DNA of 64,000 bases from NCBI GenBank assembly GCA_002841315.1, contig PHEW01000010.1, positions 16,263 to 80,262 on the forward strand. Reading direction: 5' to 3'. Made by a program: the position numbers and the translations under genes. The DNA is from Actinobacteria bacterium HGW-Actinobacteria-4 (lineage in GTDB: Bacteria; Actinomycetota; Actinomycetes; Actinomycetales; Demequinaceae). This document shows positions 1 through 8,227 of the stretch, in pieces; the first letter of the stretch is position 1, and each line of letters begins with the position of its first letter. The notes under the pieces are model-generated. The model had not been told where the DNA came from, searched no databases, and saw only the letters and a program-made list of their open reading frames with translations.

Positions 1-405
1 AATGTTCGCCCTTGACCCGACGACTCCTCGCGGCGGACTACCGGAGGAGAGCCTCTTTCGGAGAGCAAGCGCCTCTTTCGCTGGCAAGTGCTCCAGCAGA
101 CTCGCGACTGGTCCGGGCATCACGCGCGGCTTCGATGCTCGCGGCCACACTGCGTTCGAATCCACGCCCGCTCGGCGAAGTTCGTGCGCGACCCAAACAT
201 CGAGAGCCAGGGCCGGCACGCCGCTGGTGGTGGGTGCCCTCAAAGCGAGCGGAACGCCGAGAAGCTTTCTCAGCAACTCGAAGTCGGGCTCGTACTGGAC
301 GCCCCCGCTGGCATCTCCACGCCACGGGCTCGCGCTTCGCTCACTCGTGTCAACGCCCTTAACCAACTCGTCGAAGGCGGCCCAGGCCCTAGTCGCACCA
401 GACAT
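1..405 (-). CDS. Probable restriction endonuclease, N-terminal 135 residues (runs off left edge)
   Basis: An ATG at 405-403 opens a frame that stays open for 135 codons to the window edge. It overlaps the TAA stop of the upstream methylase by one base (TAATG), a typical translational-coupling junction. The translation is protein-like, with a mix of acidic and hydrophobic helices, and includes LALDVWVAHELRRAGVDSN at about residues 66-84 followed by a VWPRASKPRV stretch. I do not recognise the family by name. Position directly behind an Eco57I-like DNA methylase, in the same operon, makes the cognate type II restriction endonuclease the best inference; no catalytic motif is visible in this N-terminal part. 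The catalytic portion would lie outside the window. Confidence 0.6.
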   Translation of the reverse strand, partial: MSGATRAWAAFDELVKGVDTSERSASPWRGDASGGVQYEPDFELLRKLLGVPLALRAPTTSGVPALALDVWVAHELRRAGVDSNAVWPRASKPRVMPGPVASLLEHLPAKEALALRKRLSSGSPPRGVVGSRANI

Positions 406-2066
406 TAGTCGCGACTCCTCCCTCGTGAGACGCGACGCGCGTAGAGCGCCTGACGGGCATTGCGGACCGCGGCAAGTTGGGATTGCGAGAGCGAGGACTT
501 GCCTTGGAACAAAGTCTTATCCACCAACTCCACCGCACTTGCCAGATCGTGACGCGCCAGCGCAAGAGCAACCTTGGGCTTTATGGCTCGAAGCGCAGCC
601 GCGCGCCGGGCGACAAGAGTCGGCGACGGGACATCCCATACATCCGCTTCCTTAGGTTCCAGCTTCAGTACGCCACCACCGTAGGACCGCCCAACGACTT
701 CCGCGTGGAGCAGAGTCAGAGAGTTGAGGCTGGCTACCGGAAGAAGTTCCAGCCCTAGTTCGCGGTGGTCGCTACGTAGGTAGACCCCGTGTACAGAGTT
801 GAGGTGGTGAGCTCCAGCCAGGTTAGTAGTGAGCCGGGGCGTGTCGGCGTTCATGCAAGTGAGCAACAGGTGAGCGGGCGGGACAAGCGGCACTTCGTAC
901 CATTTCTTGCGAACACGGCATTTGTATGCAGTATCTACACCTGACGCGTGCCCCGCATCGACGTACGCTTTAGCCGCATCTGAGAGGTCGCCGGTCGGTC
1001 GAAACAGCCACGTCCCTTTCCCGTCCCTTCCCAGTTGTCGGAGGTCATCGGCAGTGAGTTCCAACCCCCGCAGGTGACTGCTACCCGGTGGAGAGAGACG
1101 GACTAACTCGCGCCGACGGAGCCCAAGCTCTCGCACTCGCGCCGGCGACATCGCAAAGTATCGGTTGTTGCCTGTGACCATTCCTAGCGTCGTATCTCCC
1201 CAACGCTCGAGATGCGCAAACTCACCGCTTGAGAGGAAGGTTTGAAGCGGCTCCGTCGCCTCGGGGTCCACCATGAGAGCAGTCCACTTCGAGGCAGGGT
1301 TGTCGGGCCGCCACTTAAGGCCGCCTTCTGGGTTGTTGAGCAGAGTCGTCCCATTTCGCGTTGGAAACACCATTGCGTGGTCGGCCGGGCCGTCGCCGTA
1401 TCCGTCCGCGAGTAGGAGCACCACGTCCGCCTCCGCAGTAGGAAATATCTGCTCGTCGAACATCACGAGGTCGATCGACCGGAACGACTCGAATAGGAAT
1501 CGTCGAACCGCCGATGCGTAGTTCACGCTAAGCAGTTCCGCCGGTAGCACGAGTCCCATGCGGCCACCTGGTTTCAAGAAAAGGGCTGAGTGCACAGTGA
1601 ACGCCGCCCAGCTCGACGCAAGCGCGCTCAACGACACACCTGCACGCAATGCCGCTTCACGCGATCTGCTACGCGGCGTCCCGACAAAGTCCTGGTAGCG
1701 AATGTATGGCGGATTGCCGATGACTGCCGCGTAGTCGGGTCTAGGTTCGACGTCGAAGAAGTCCGCCACGCGCGTGTCTGCTCGGCCTCCAGCTTCGCGC
1801 ACGCGAAGACCCCCGACTCGCGCGCTCTCGGGGTGAATCTCGACGCCGTCTACTACCGGTGTCGTCGCGCCGAGTGCTCGCAATCGGTGCACCGCTGCTA
1901 CTAGGAACGCGGCGTCGCCCGACGAGGGCTCCAGAACCCGGTCCCGAGCATCACGTATCGCCCAGCGCGAGATGAACAACGTGAGTTCGTCGGGAGTGAA
2001 GAACGCACCGCGCTTCTTGCGGTTTGCGGGATCATCGACCCCAACCGAGCTAGTGGCAGGTTCCAT
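405..2066 (-). CDS. N6-adenine DNA methyltransferase of a restriction-modification system (Eco57I-like)
   Basis: This 553-residue protein should transfer a methyl group from S-adenosylmethionine to adenine N6 in a specific DNA site, protecting host DNA. The SAM-binding motif I is visible near residues 43-51 (VLEPSSGDAAFL) and the catalytic motif IV as NPPYIRY near residue 118, the order of gamma-type N6-adenine methylases. The C-terminal half would hold the target-recognition region. I chose the ATG at 2066 because the region upstream of it in the open frame is low-complexity and non-homologous looking. The gene lies 94 bases after the OLD-type nuclease and its stop overlaps the start of the putative endonuclease. 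Recognition sequence cannot be predicted. Confidence 0.88.
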   Translation of the reverse strand: MEPATSSVGVDDPANRKKRGAFFTPDELTLFISRWAIRDARDRVLEPSSGDAAFLVAAVHRLRALGATTPVVDGVEIHPESARVGGLRVREAGGRADTRVADFFDVEPRPDYAAVIGNPPYIRYQDFVGTPRSRSREAALRAGVSLSALASSWAAFTVHSALFLKPGGRMGLVLPAELLSVNYASAVRRFLFESFRSIDLVMFDEQIFPTAEADVVLLLADGYGDGPADHAMVFPTRNGTTLLNNPEGGLKWRPDNPASKWTALMVDPEATEPLQTFLSSGEFAHLERWGDTTLGMVTGNNRYFAMSPARVRELGLRRRELVRLSPPGSSHLRGLELTADDLRQLGRDGKGTWLFRPTGDLSDAAKAYVDAGHASGVDTAYKCRVRKKWYEVPLVPPAHLLLTCMNADTPRLTTNLAGAHHLNSVHGVYLRSDHRELGLELLPVASLNSLTLLHAEVVGRSYGGGVLKLEPKEADVWDVPSPTLVARRAAALRAIKPKVALALARHDLASAVELVDKTLFQGKSSLSQSQLAAVRNARQALYARRVSRGRSRD

Positions 2067-2160
2067 GCGTCTAGTTTGACAGTGCGGACCGACACAGTGC
2101 GGCGCGCCACTCCGCAACAGCCGCTACCACTAGGCTACGAGCGCCAACCGGCCCGAGTAT

Positions 2161-4026
2161 CTAATCCAGACCGGCGTCAGTGAGTATTGAACGTATCAAC
2201 TGGGGTGGATCCGCGTTGGCAGTCCGCGAAGCAAGTCGGTAGCTCTCTGCATCCTTTCCCGAGAATGCCTTGCCGGCGCGCACGAGTTCGTTGAGCGTAG
2301 CGCGCCAATCCGGCCACTCCTCGTCCACCCAAGTTTCAAGGCAATCGGCGAAGGCATAGACATCCGGGCTCACACAGCCTTGCGGCCAAGGTTCGGCCGC
2401 TGTGCCCAAGTAAGCCAAGAGCCTCTCATTGTTGCTGGCCTCGTTTAACTCAGCGGCACCGAGCTCGTCTTCGGTCTTGCCAGTGGAACGGAGGCGCTCT
2501 CGAATCGCGGAGTCTCCGTCAAAGACGACGACAGTGTGCAGTCCAAGTTCGCTCAGTACGGCGTGCGCGAAGGGAATGCCAGTCTTGCCATGACAATCTA
2601 CGAAGGCAACCGACTGAACGCCCGGGGACTTCGTGCGCTCTGCGGCGCCGACTAGAACTCCCGCGTCGCAGGTGCCTTCGACGAGCACCGCCGTGTCCAC
2701 GAATAGCGCCGCAGAGAGTTGGTTCAGCACTACTCCATCGAGCTGACGAATGATCACATCGGCCTTGTGCCAAGTGGAGAGCCTTTCAACGACTCGGTCC
2801 TGACTCACCGAGCGCACCGCCAACGCGCCACCGTCGCGTGCTCGCGAAATCCTGCGCACCTGGTCGAAGTGCCGACTCTCGACAAAGTCAGGGCTATGGG
2901 TGGCGTAGGTGACCTGGATCTGAGCAGTTGAGTCTTCAGCGAGTGCCCGGAGCACACTCGCGAATCCCCGCGCCTGCACCGGGTGCTGATACAACTCAGG
3001 CTCCTCAATGCTGAGGCAGAGTTGCCCACCGTCACCCGGAGACCCGCGTTGGGCCAGCACCCGGAGCGCCGCGATTAACAGCGACCGTTGAAACCCATGG
3101 CCCTGCCTGGTGACATCGGTGATTGCGTCTCCGTCACTCACCGACACCGCGAACTTCGTCGGTTGTTGGTGATATCCGGCGGGCGTCGCACTCACATCGA
3201 TGGCTCGTCCTTTGGAGTATTCGCCTACCATTTGAGTCAACTCGTCGCCAAGAGCCTCGAGCTGCTCCCCGAAGTGCTCAAGCACAATTCTGTCGTGACT
3301 GGCCGTGAGCTCGGCGACGAGTTTGTCAAGCGCGCTGTCGGCCGCTGACCGATCAATCGCCTTCTCGAGAATCCTCCCAATCACGCTCGCTCGAGAGTCC
3401 TGCGCCTCTTCGCTTGCCCGCAGGTCCGCCGACACAAAGACATAGTCGAACAACCCGGACAACTTTCCCCGTGAGTTGAATCCGAAAAAGTGCCCTGCCG
3501 AGATCTGCAGGTCGCTAAGCAATTCCGGGTGATCGCGCTCCCAGTCGTCCAGTGCGTCGAGTGTCGCGGCTTCGGACCGCCCCCAGGACGGCAGGTCGAT
3601 ACCAGGATTCTCCACCAACACTCGCTCATAGACAGCGCGCTTAGCCTTAGCGCCTGGTGTCGAGCGGACTAGTTGGAACGGCTCAAATGCCTTTGCCTTA
3701 CCAGTGATGACTTCTTCGCCATCCAGCCAAATCTTCCATGCTCTGAACTCGTCAATGCCGGGCGAGGCATACTTGCCCAGCGCTAGTCGGTCCTGAGGGG
3801 TCAGATCGTGGAAAGTAACCTCGACCTCAATTCGAGGCTCGGCCGCGCCCGCTCTCAAGTCTTCGTGTGAAAGCGGTGTCGAGCCGTTGAAGAACCAGTC
3901 CAGCGCGCGAAGGAACGCGGACTTGCCAACGCCGCTTGGCCCGATGAGCGTTGTCACATCATCGAACTCGATCTTCGATTCCGTGATGCACCGAAAGTTG
4001 CGAACCGTCGCGTCGCGAATTCTCAC
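2161..4026 (-). CDS. OLD-family ATP-dependent endonuclease (AAA ATPase plus TOPRIM)
   Basis: A 621-residue protein with an N-terminal ABC-type/SMC-like ATPase: it begins VRIRDATVRNFRCI and has a Walker A GPSGVGKS near residue 33. A Walker B-like SIEEPELYQHP and a THSPDF element lie further on. The C-terminal TOPRIM nuclease begins at VLVEGTCDAGVL and has the acidic VVFDGDS motif. These are hallmarks of overcoming-lysogenization-defect nucleases and of the related GajA and PARIS proteins in phage defence. The GTG at 4026 is preferred: it follows GGGGAA, and the ATPase fold starts there, while the upstream open frame looks non-coding. No UvrD-like helicase (GajB) is next to it, so a standalone OLD is more likely than Gabija. 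It is upstream of the restriction-modification pair on the same strand. Confidence 0.88.
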   Translation of the reverse strand: MRIRDATVRNFRCITESKIEFDDVTTLIGPSGVGKSAFLRALDWFFNGSTPLSHEDLRAGAAEPRIEVEVTFHDLTPQDRLALGKYASPGIDEFRAWKIWLDGEEVITGKAKAFEPFQLVRSTPGAKAKRAVYERVLVENPGIDLPSWGRSEAATLDALDDWERDHPELLSDLQISAGHFFGFNSRGKLSGLFDYVFVSADLRASEEAQDSRASVIGRILEKAIDRSAADSALDKLVAELTASHDRIVLEHFGEQLEALGDELTQMVGEYSKGRAIDVSATPAGYHQQPTKFAVSVSDGDAITDVTRQGHGFQRSLLIAALRVLAQRGSPGDGGQLCLSIEEPELYQHPVQARGFASVLRALAEDSTAQIQVTYATHSPDFVESRHFDQVRRISRARDGGALAVRSVSQDRVVERLSTWHKADVIIRQLDGVVLNQLSAALFVDTAVLVEGTCDAGVLVGAAERTKSPGVQSVAFVDCHGKTGIPFAHAVLSELGLHTVVVFDGDSAIRERLRSTGKTEDELGAAELNEASNNERLLAYLGTAAEPWPQGCVSPDVYAFADCLETWVDEEWPDWRATLNELVRAGKAFSGKDAESYRLASRTANADPPQLIRSILTDAGLD

Positions 4027-4161
4027 GAGTTCCCCACAAAGCGCAACAGATCGCCGGGCACGTTGACACTGAACCAATGGGCCATGCGACAATGATTGTA
4101 GACACAGGAAGATACTGCAACTAGGACTTCTTGACGAAGCCAACCGAGAATTGGAGCGAGC

Positions 4162-4455
4162 GTGTCCGCACTCACCGAAGCGATAAAGGCTCGCCTTGAG
4201 ATCGAGTTCACCTATGACGGTCACCATCGCGTGGTTCGACCTGCAGCTCATGGAACTCACATCGACACTGGCAACGAGTCCTTGCGTGGCTACCAGGTCG
4301 CTGGCACAAGCAAGACTCGAATGCCGCCGCTCTGGGACATGTTCACAGTGTCAAAGATTGTCAACCTGAAAGTTACACAACGCCGTTTCGACGAAGATCC
4401 GGAGTTTTACAAGCGAGGCGATAAGCACATGGGGACAATATTCGCAGAGCTCTAG
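4162..4455 (+). CDS. Small WYL-domain-like protein
   Basis: A 97-residue protein starting at GTG 4162 behind a GGAG at spacing of about seven bases. It resembles the core of WYL sensor domains: an opening strand IEFTYDGHHRVVRPAAHG, then LRGYQVAGTS, then a WDMFTVSKIVNL strand and a basic RRFDEDPEFYKRGD tail. WYL domains usually bind nucleic acid or ligands in regulators of defence systems. This protein lacks a helix-turn-helix, so it may act alone or as a regulator partner. It is divergent from the OLD nuclease with 135 bases between the starts, so it could control that operon; this is inference from position only. Confidence 0.6.
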   Translation: MSALTEAIKARLEIEFTYDGHHRVVRPAAHGTHIDTGNESLRGYQVAGTSKTRMPPLWDMFTVSKIVNLKVTQRRFDEDPEFYKRGDKHMGTIFAEL

Positions 4456-4773
4456 GCTCAGATGTTCCAACGGCAAGGATCGGCTGAGTCCTCGTGCCGG
4501 CCATGCGTTTTTCGAACCGCGGCGGCTCCCGCTCGCCAATTGCTCTCGTCACACGCCACCGCGTGCCGTTGACGTTGGCCCGCCGCACGGAGGCAAGTGT
4601 GCTCGCCGAGAAACGCTAGACCAGATTTTACGAAGCCGCCGCTTGGTCAATCTCTGCATCCACCCGTCTGCACACCAAACCTGCGGCCGCGTGGCAGTCG
4701 TTGGCGCTTATGGCCGTCGGACTCGGCTCGTCGACTCCGTGGCCGCGTCACAGGTGCACCCTAGGATTTAGGC
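4456..4773. other. 318-base intergenic stretch, no gene seen
   Basis: No convincing open frame, repeat or RNA is visible between the WYL-like gene and abiV. Short frames here are shadows without ribosome-binding sites. The right end carries the putative -10 box TAGGAT (4762-4767), six bases before the GTG of the AbiV gene, suggesting a leaderless promoter. Confidence 0.5.
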
Positions 4774-5433
4774 GTGACTAGATTGACACCGCACGTAGCC
4801 CGCGAGTACTGGTGGGCGCTCTTGGACAACGCCACGAGCCTAATCGAAGACTCCGTACGTCTTTCGGATCCATCACCGGCGCGAGCGCAAGCGCTGTTGG
4901 TGCTTGCGTACGAGGAACTGGGCAAGGCCGTCTGGGTCCATGACACGTTCCAAGAGTCATGGAGCGCTGCCTCACTCGAACCGCTCGTCGTTGCGGAACT
5001 GGGCGCCGCGGCGCGCCATCACCTCGCGAAGTTCTTGAGTGCTCACGATTTCGCCGGGGTACTCCCTCGCCCGCCGATTTGGGTCGCGTGGGAGGAACTT
5101 CCCCTGGCTCCACGCAATGAGCGGTTTGACGCAGGTACTGACGTCCGATTGGAGACTCAGGCCATCTTGGACCTAACTGCTCAAAGGGCAAACGATGCCA
5201 AGCAGCGCGGCTTCTATGTCGACCTGCTTCGCGACGGTGCGATCAGATCACCGCGAGATCTTGAGGTATTCGACCTAGAGGTTCATCGTGGCCATGTAGC
5301 GGCTGCCATCGTAACGCTTCTGGTTGTCGAGGAGTTTCGGGTGAAGGACGCACGCGAACAATTCGAAATTGACCGACACACCTCACTCATGGCCAGGCTC
5401 GACCTATACGCTCGTGATCAAGACTATTTGTAA
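4774..5433 (+). CDS. abiV: AbiV family abortive infection protein
   Basis: A 219-residue protein with the AbiV family signature near its N-terminus: a helix DNATSLIEDSVRL followed by a helix ending in VLAYEELGKAVWVHD. This A-x-EE-x-GK motif is typical of HEPN-like AbiV proteins, which in Lactococcus block phage translation after infection. The rest is predicted mainly alpha-helical and is the usual length for the family. It is a lone gene at the right end of the defence island. The GTG start is preceded by TAGGAT plus six bases, fitting a leaderless transcript. Assignment rests on the motif, so the precise phage target is unknown. Confidence 0.75.
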   Translation: MTRLTPHVAREYWWALLDNATSLIEDSVRLSDPSPARAQALLVLAYEELGKAVWVHDTFQESWSAASLEPLVVAELGAAARHHLAKFLSAHDFAGVLPRPPIWVAWEELPLAPRNERFDAGTDVRLETQAILDLTAQRANDAKQRGFYVDLLRDGAIRSPRDLEVFDLEVHRGHVAAAIVTLLVVEEFRVKDAREQFEIDRHTSLMARLDLYARDQDYL

Positions 5434-5524
5434 CCACCTTCAACACGAATGTCGTAGTTGCTCGCGCCTATGGCTCGTCCCCCCGCAAAAGTCCCGAACG
5501 AGCAGCCGAGGTGAAGGCCACCTA

Positions 5525-5590
5525 GCCACGGCGCACCCGGGAGTTGAACCGACGCTTCGGATGCAGAAGTCGCTTGCACCCAGACATCGA
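5525..5590 (-). other. Possible degraded tRNA 3'-half at the island border
   Basis: Read on the minus strand, this stretch contains GGTTCAACTCCCGGGTGCGCC, which looks like a T-arm plus acceptor 3' strand, preceded by an anticodon-arm-like CTTC-loop-GAAG hairpin. No matching D-arm or 5' acceptor strand is present and T-stem pairing is imperfect, so it is not a functional tRNA. It lies between the AbiV gene and the first ordinary chromosomal gene. Such a fragment could mark an old integration site, but chance resemblance is quite possible. Confidence 0.25.
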
Positions 5591-5609
5591 CCCCTACCGA
5601 CTAGCGATT

Positions 5610-6461
5610 CTAAGTTACCGCACCCGCAGTTGCCGCGAGAGCCACCAGCGCGTCGAGGTGTGCCTCCGTGGACTCCACGTCGAGGTGGAAGTCGCGGCGG
5701 ACCGTGCGGATCGCTCGGCCGTCGAACGTGACGATGGTGTGCTTCATGTGCGAATCCAAGAAGCGCTCGATCGCCAAGGGGTTCATGAGCCCGTGCGTGA
5801 TGCGGGCATCGTCGCCTACCAAGCGCCAGCGCTGGTTGAAGTCCTCGCTCTCCATCTCGATGTCCGGCAACGCAATGGCACGGGCCAGTAATGCCGGAAC
5901 TCGGTGCGGACGAGCCACCGTGCGCGGGAACTTGCAATCGGTGAGCACCGTGCAGATGGTGTAATCGTCGGCGCCTATGGCGACTTTCTGACCGCGCTCG
6001 TTCTCCTCGTACCCCTGGGCCGCGATGCGGTAGGCCTCGACCCTGGCTCTCAAGCCCCGGTACGTCAGGATGATCGCCCACACCACTTCATGGTGTCCGG
6101 GCAATGTGTAGGGCACCAAGCCCTCTTGGCCCACGCCCGTGGCGCTGTAGTCGAACTTTTCGCCGCCGTGCTTGAGGGACCACGTCTCGAGTGCCACGGC
6201 GTCGTTGCGCCAGGGCCTTCTGGGCGGGACGTAGCGGCGCCAGAGCTCGGCGAAGATGAGGACTGCGAGGCCGATGCTGCCGAGCACCACGCCCACGAGT
6301 ACGACTGTGTCGAGCCACGTGTCCTCTGGATCTACCTGCTGGACCATCAGCCACAGCGGCGCGACCATGCCGAATGCGACGAGCACGAAGATGGTCAACT
6401 TGTCGATGGGGACCAGGTAGGCGGCCCTGCGCAGGGCTTCCCTCACGGATCTAGGTCGCAT
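5610..6461 (-). CDS. Membrane-anchored hypothetical protein (DUF3137-like)
   Basis: A 283-residue protein with two transmembrane helices at about residues 22-42 and 50-72, then a soluble domain of about 200 residues. The soluble part contains SEDFNQRWRLVGDDARITHGLMNP, an arrangement common in actinobacterial two-helix membrane proteins of unknown role. I do not know a function. The ATG at 6461 follows GGGGAG at good spacing. It begins 97 bases from the divergently transcribed gene at 6559 and ends beside the tRNA-like relic. It is probably the first resident chromosomal gene right of the defence island. Confidence 0.65.
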   Translation of the reverse strand: MRPRSVREALRRAAYLVPIDKLTIFVLVAFGMVAPLWLMVQQVDPEDTWLDTVVLVGVVLGSIGLAVLIFAELWRRYVPPRRPWRNDAVALETWSLKHGGEKFDYSATGVGQEGLVPYTLPGHHEVVWAIILTYRGLRARVEAYRIAAQGYEENERGQKVAIGADDYTICTVLTDCKFPRTVARPHRVPALLARAIALPDIEMESEDFNQRWRLVGDDARITHGLMNPLAIERFLDSHMKHTIVTFDGRAIRTVRRDFHLDVESTEAHLDALVALAATAGAVT

Positions 6462-6558
6462 GCGTCACTCTCCCCCGGCTTTGAAGCGAGCCTGGCACAT
6501 TGGTGCGCTCTTGTCGCCAATTGCCTGATCCTGTCGCCTCACTCGATACCCTTCTCCC

Positions 6559-6927
6559 ATGACTGACAAAGCGTGGCGCCCGCCAACGGCGGCGGAGCGA
6601 TCACTTGTTGAGTCTTGGGTCGAGGCGTGGAACGCCCAGGTGGGCGATACCGCCGTTGCGGGTCCGGACCTTGTTGCACGCACTAGTTGCAACTGCGGCG
6701 ATTGCCCCAGCTTTGCCGTGAAGCCTCTGCACCTTGACCCTGAGCGCTCAAAGGATCGGCTGCTCGCTGTCGGCGGACCCGCGAACGGACGCGATGGCAG
6801 TGCGGTTGCGGGCCTCATCGCCTGGAAACTCATGCCGGGTGAAGTCGATTTCGAGATCTATACCCTTGCTAACGGGCGCGTCGATCTCGAGAACATCACG
6901 ATCAAGTTCGAAGCGACGAGCGACTAG
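6559..6927 (+). CDS. Hypothetical protein with CNCGDC motif
   Basis: A 122-residue soluble protein of unknown function. The middle carries a cysteine-rich RTSCNCGDCPSF motif near residues 44-55 that could bind a metal, and the C-terminal half is rich in beta strands and acidic residues (LENITIKFEA). Small acidic proteins of this kind are often seen in actinobacteria next to immunity-like genes, but I do not recognise the family. A -10-like TACCCT lies exactly six bases before the ATG, suggesting a leaderless message. The stop overlaps the stop of the converging barstar-like gene by four bases. Confidence 0.6.
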   Translation: MTDKAWRPPTAAERSLVESWVEAWNAQVGDTAVAGPDLVARTSCNCGDCPSFAVKPLHLDPERSKDRLLAVGGPANGRDGSAVAGLIAWKLMPGEVDFEIYTLANGRVDLENITIKFEATSD

Positions 6928-7466
6928 GCAGTAGCGCCGCGATTCCGAAACTCTCTCGCGTTCCAGACCACGTCCCGCCCTCCTACTTGGGGCAACCGCA
7001 GATCAGGATCTTTCGACTGCACTAGCCACAGCATGCGGTTCCCAAACAGCGCAGCAAGCCGCGACTGGCGCTCCACGATGTCGAGCAAGACGTGCGCGGC
7101 CTGTTCCTCGACCGCAACGAAAGCATCGAAGCCTCGCACTACGACCACGAGGCCCAGCAAGTCCGGATTGAGTCCATACGCACCCTCGGCGACATTGGAT
7201 AAACAGTCGTTGAGCGCATCGAGGTTCCGTCCGTAGTAGTCGGGGAACGAAAGCGCGCTCGCCAAGGCGTCGTGCATCGCTGCTTGAGTGCTCCAGGTCG
7301 AAGCGTCGAGGTCTACTACTTGGTAACCCTCCGCTCGGAGCGCCGTCACCGTTTCGGAAAGCACCGAATCGGAGTGGAACAACGTCGAGGCGCCATTGAG
7401 CAGCAACGAGAACCCAAGGTCCGCACCCCAGGCGCTCTCTGGATCGAAGCTCGGCATAGGGGCCAT
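6924..7466 (-). CDS. Barstar family protein (ribonuclease inhibitor)
   Basis: A 180-residue protein whose middle has the barstar signature FPDYYGRNLDALNDCLSN near residues 74-91, preceded by a beta-strand/helix pair (YQVVDLDASTW). Barstar blocks the RNase barnase by covering its active site. This version has about 45 extra N-terminal residues compared with classical 90-residue barstars and a C-terminal tail. No barnase-like RNase is seen nearby, so it may be an orphan immunity protein against RNase toxins of competitors. The start may be the ATG at 7466 or the one three codons later; no strong ribosome-binding site distinguishes them. Confidence 0.75.
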   Translation of the reverse strand: MAPMPSFDPESAWGADLGFSLLLNGASTLFHSDSVLSETVTALRAEGYQVVDLDASTWSTQAAMHDALASALSFPDYYGRNLDALNDCLSNVAEGAYGLNPDLLGLVVVVRGFDAFVAVEEQAAHVLLDIVERQSRLAALFGNRMLWLVQSKDPDLRLPQVGGRDVVWNAREFRNRGATA

Positions 7467-7491
7467 GATGCCAGCCGGTCTAGTTCTCTTG

Positions 7492-8016
7492 CTAGACCGC
7501 CACCCAGCAGTACACCGCCTGTTGCTTCTCCGCAGCCTCTCGTGAGTGGTCCGCGATCACTCGTAGCCACCCAGTCAGCACCTCGGGATCACCCATGCCC
7601 CAGAACTCCTCAGTCTCGGACCACGGCACAGCCACCGTGGCCAGATCGGCATCAGACGCAGCCGCGAGCGCCGCCGTCAGCGCGGCGCTCACCTTCACCA
7701 CCAAGCGTTGGCCTCCGGCGCGGTCTGCCACCACCACATCCTCGGGAAGTTCGGCAATCACCTGGTCGAAGTCGCGCCCGGTAAGTATCGCTTCGAGCTG
7801 TGCGAGTTGCACCACAGGCTCGATTCCACCGCCGTTGACAGTCGGATACACCGCGGGCGCGTTGGCCACCTCCGCGGGCGGCGTGCTCCGGCGGAACAAG
7901 CCCCGTCGCGGCGCTGGGGGCGCTGGTGCGTCACTTCCCGGCCCGCCTGGACGGTCGATGGTCGCGGCCGCGTCGGCGTCGGACGGCGCAATGAAGTACA
8001 CAGTAAGGAGGCCCAT
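7492..8016 (-). CDS. Hypothetical protein with proline-rich linker
   Basis: A 174-residue protein beginning MGLLTVYFIAPSDADAAA, with a proline/alanine/arginine-rich linker at about residues 28-50 and a C-terminal helical domain (DFDQVIAELPEDVVVADRAG, then WSETEEFWGMGDPEVLTGWL). I chose the ATG at 8016 because the conserved-looking sequence begins there; the frame continues upstream to 8067. The function is unknown. It lies 25 bases upstream of the barstar-like gene on the same strand and is probably cotranscribed with it. The alternating acidic composition is like that of immunity or contact-dependent inhibition accessory proteins, but this is speculation. Confidence 0.6.
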   Translation of the reverse strand: MGLLTVYFIAPSDADAAATIDRPGGPGSDAPAPPAPRRGLFRRSTPPAEVANAPAVYPTVNGGGIEPVVQLAQLEAILTGRDFDQVIAELPEDVVVADRAGGQRLVVKVSAALTAALAAASDADLATVAVPWSETEEFWGMGDPEVLTGWLRVIADHSREAAEKQQAVYCWVAV

Positions 8017-8227
8017 GCCGCCAGCATGCCAGAGGCCGGTCCCAGAAACTAGGGCTGAACGAGACACCCCGTAGGCACAAATCGCCCAAAGGGTAAACCG
8101 CCACCCACAGCGTCTTTTGAACCCTCTGGAACGCGATAATCTATGCCCCGTACGTGATGAGCCCGCTCTTTGCGGATGCCGTGCTTTCTAGGCAATTCCC
8201 CGATCGACAGGATAGTGGCTGAGGGCC

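Noticed and set aside
2161..4026. Gabija defence system (GajA plus GajB)
   Set aside because: The OLD-type ATPase is present, but no UvrD-like helicase gene lies on either side within the window.
5525..5590. Functional tRNA gene on the minus strand
   Set aside because: No 5' acceptor or D-arm and an incompletely paired T-stem; kept only as a possible relic.
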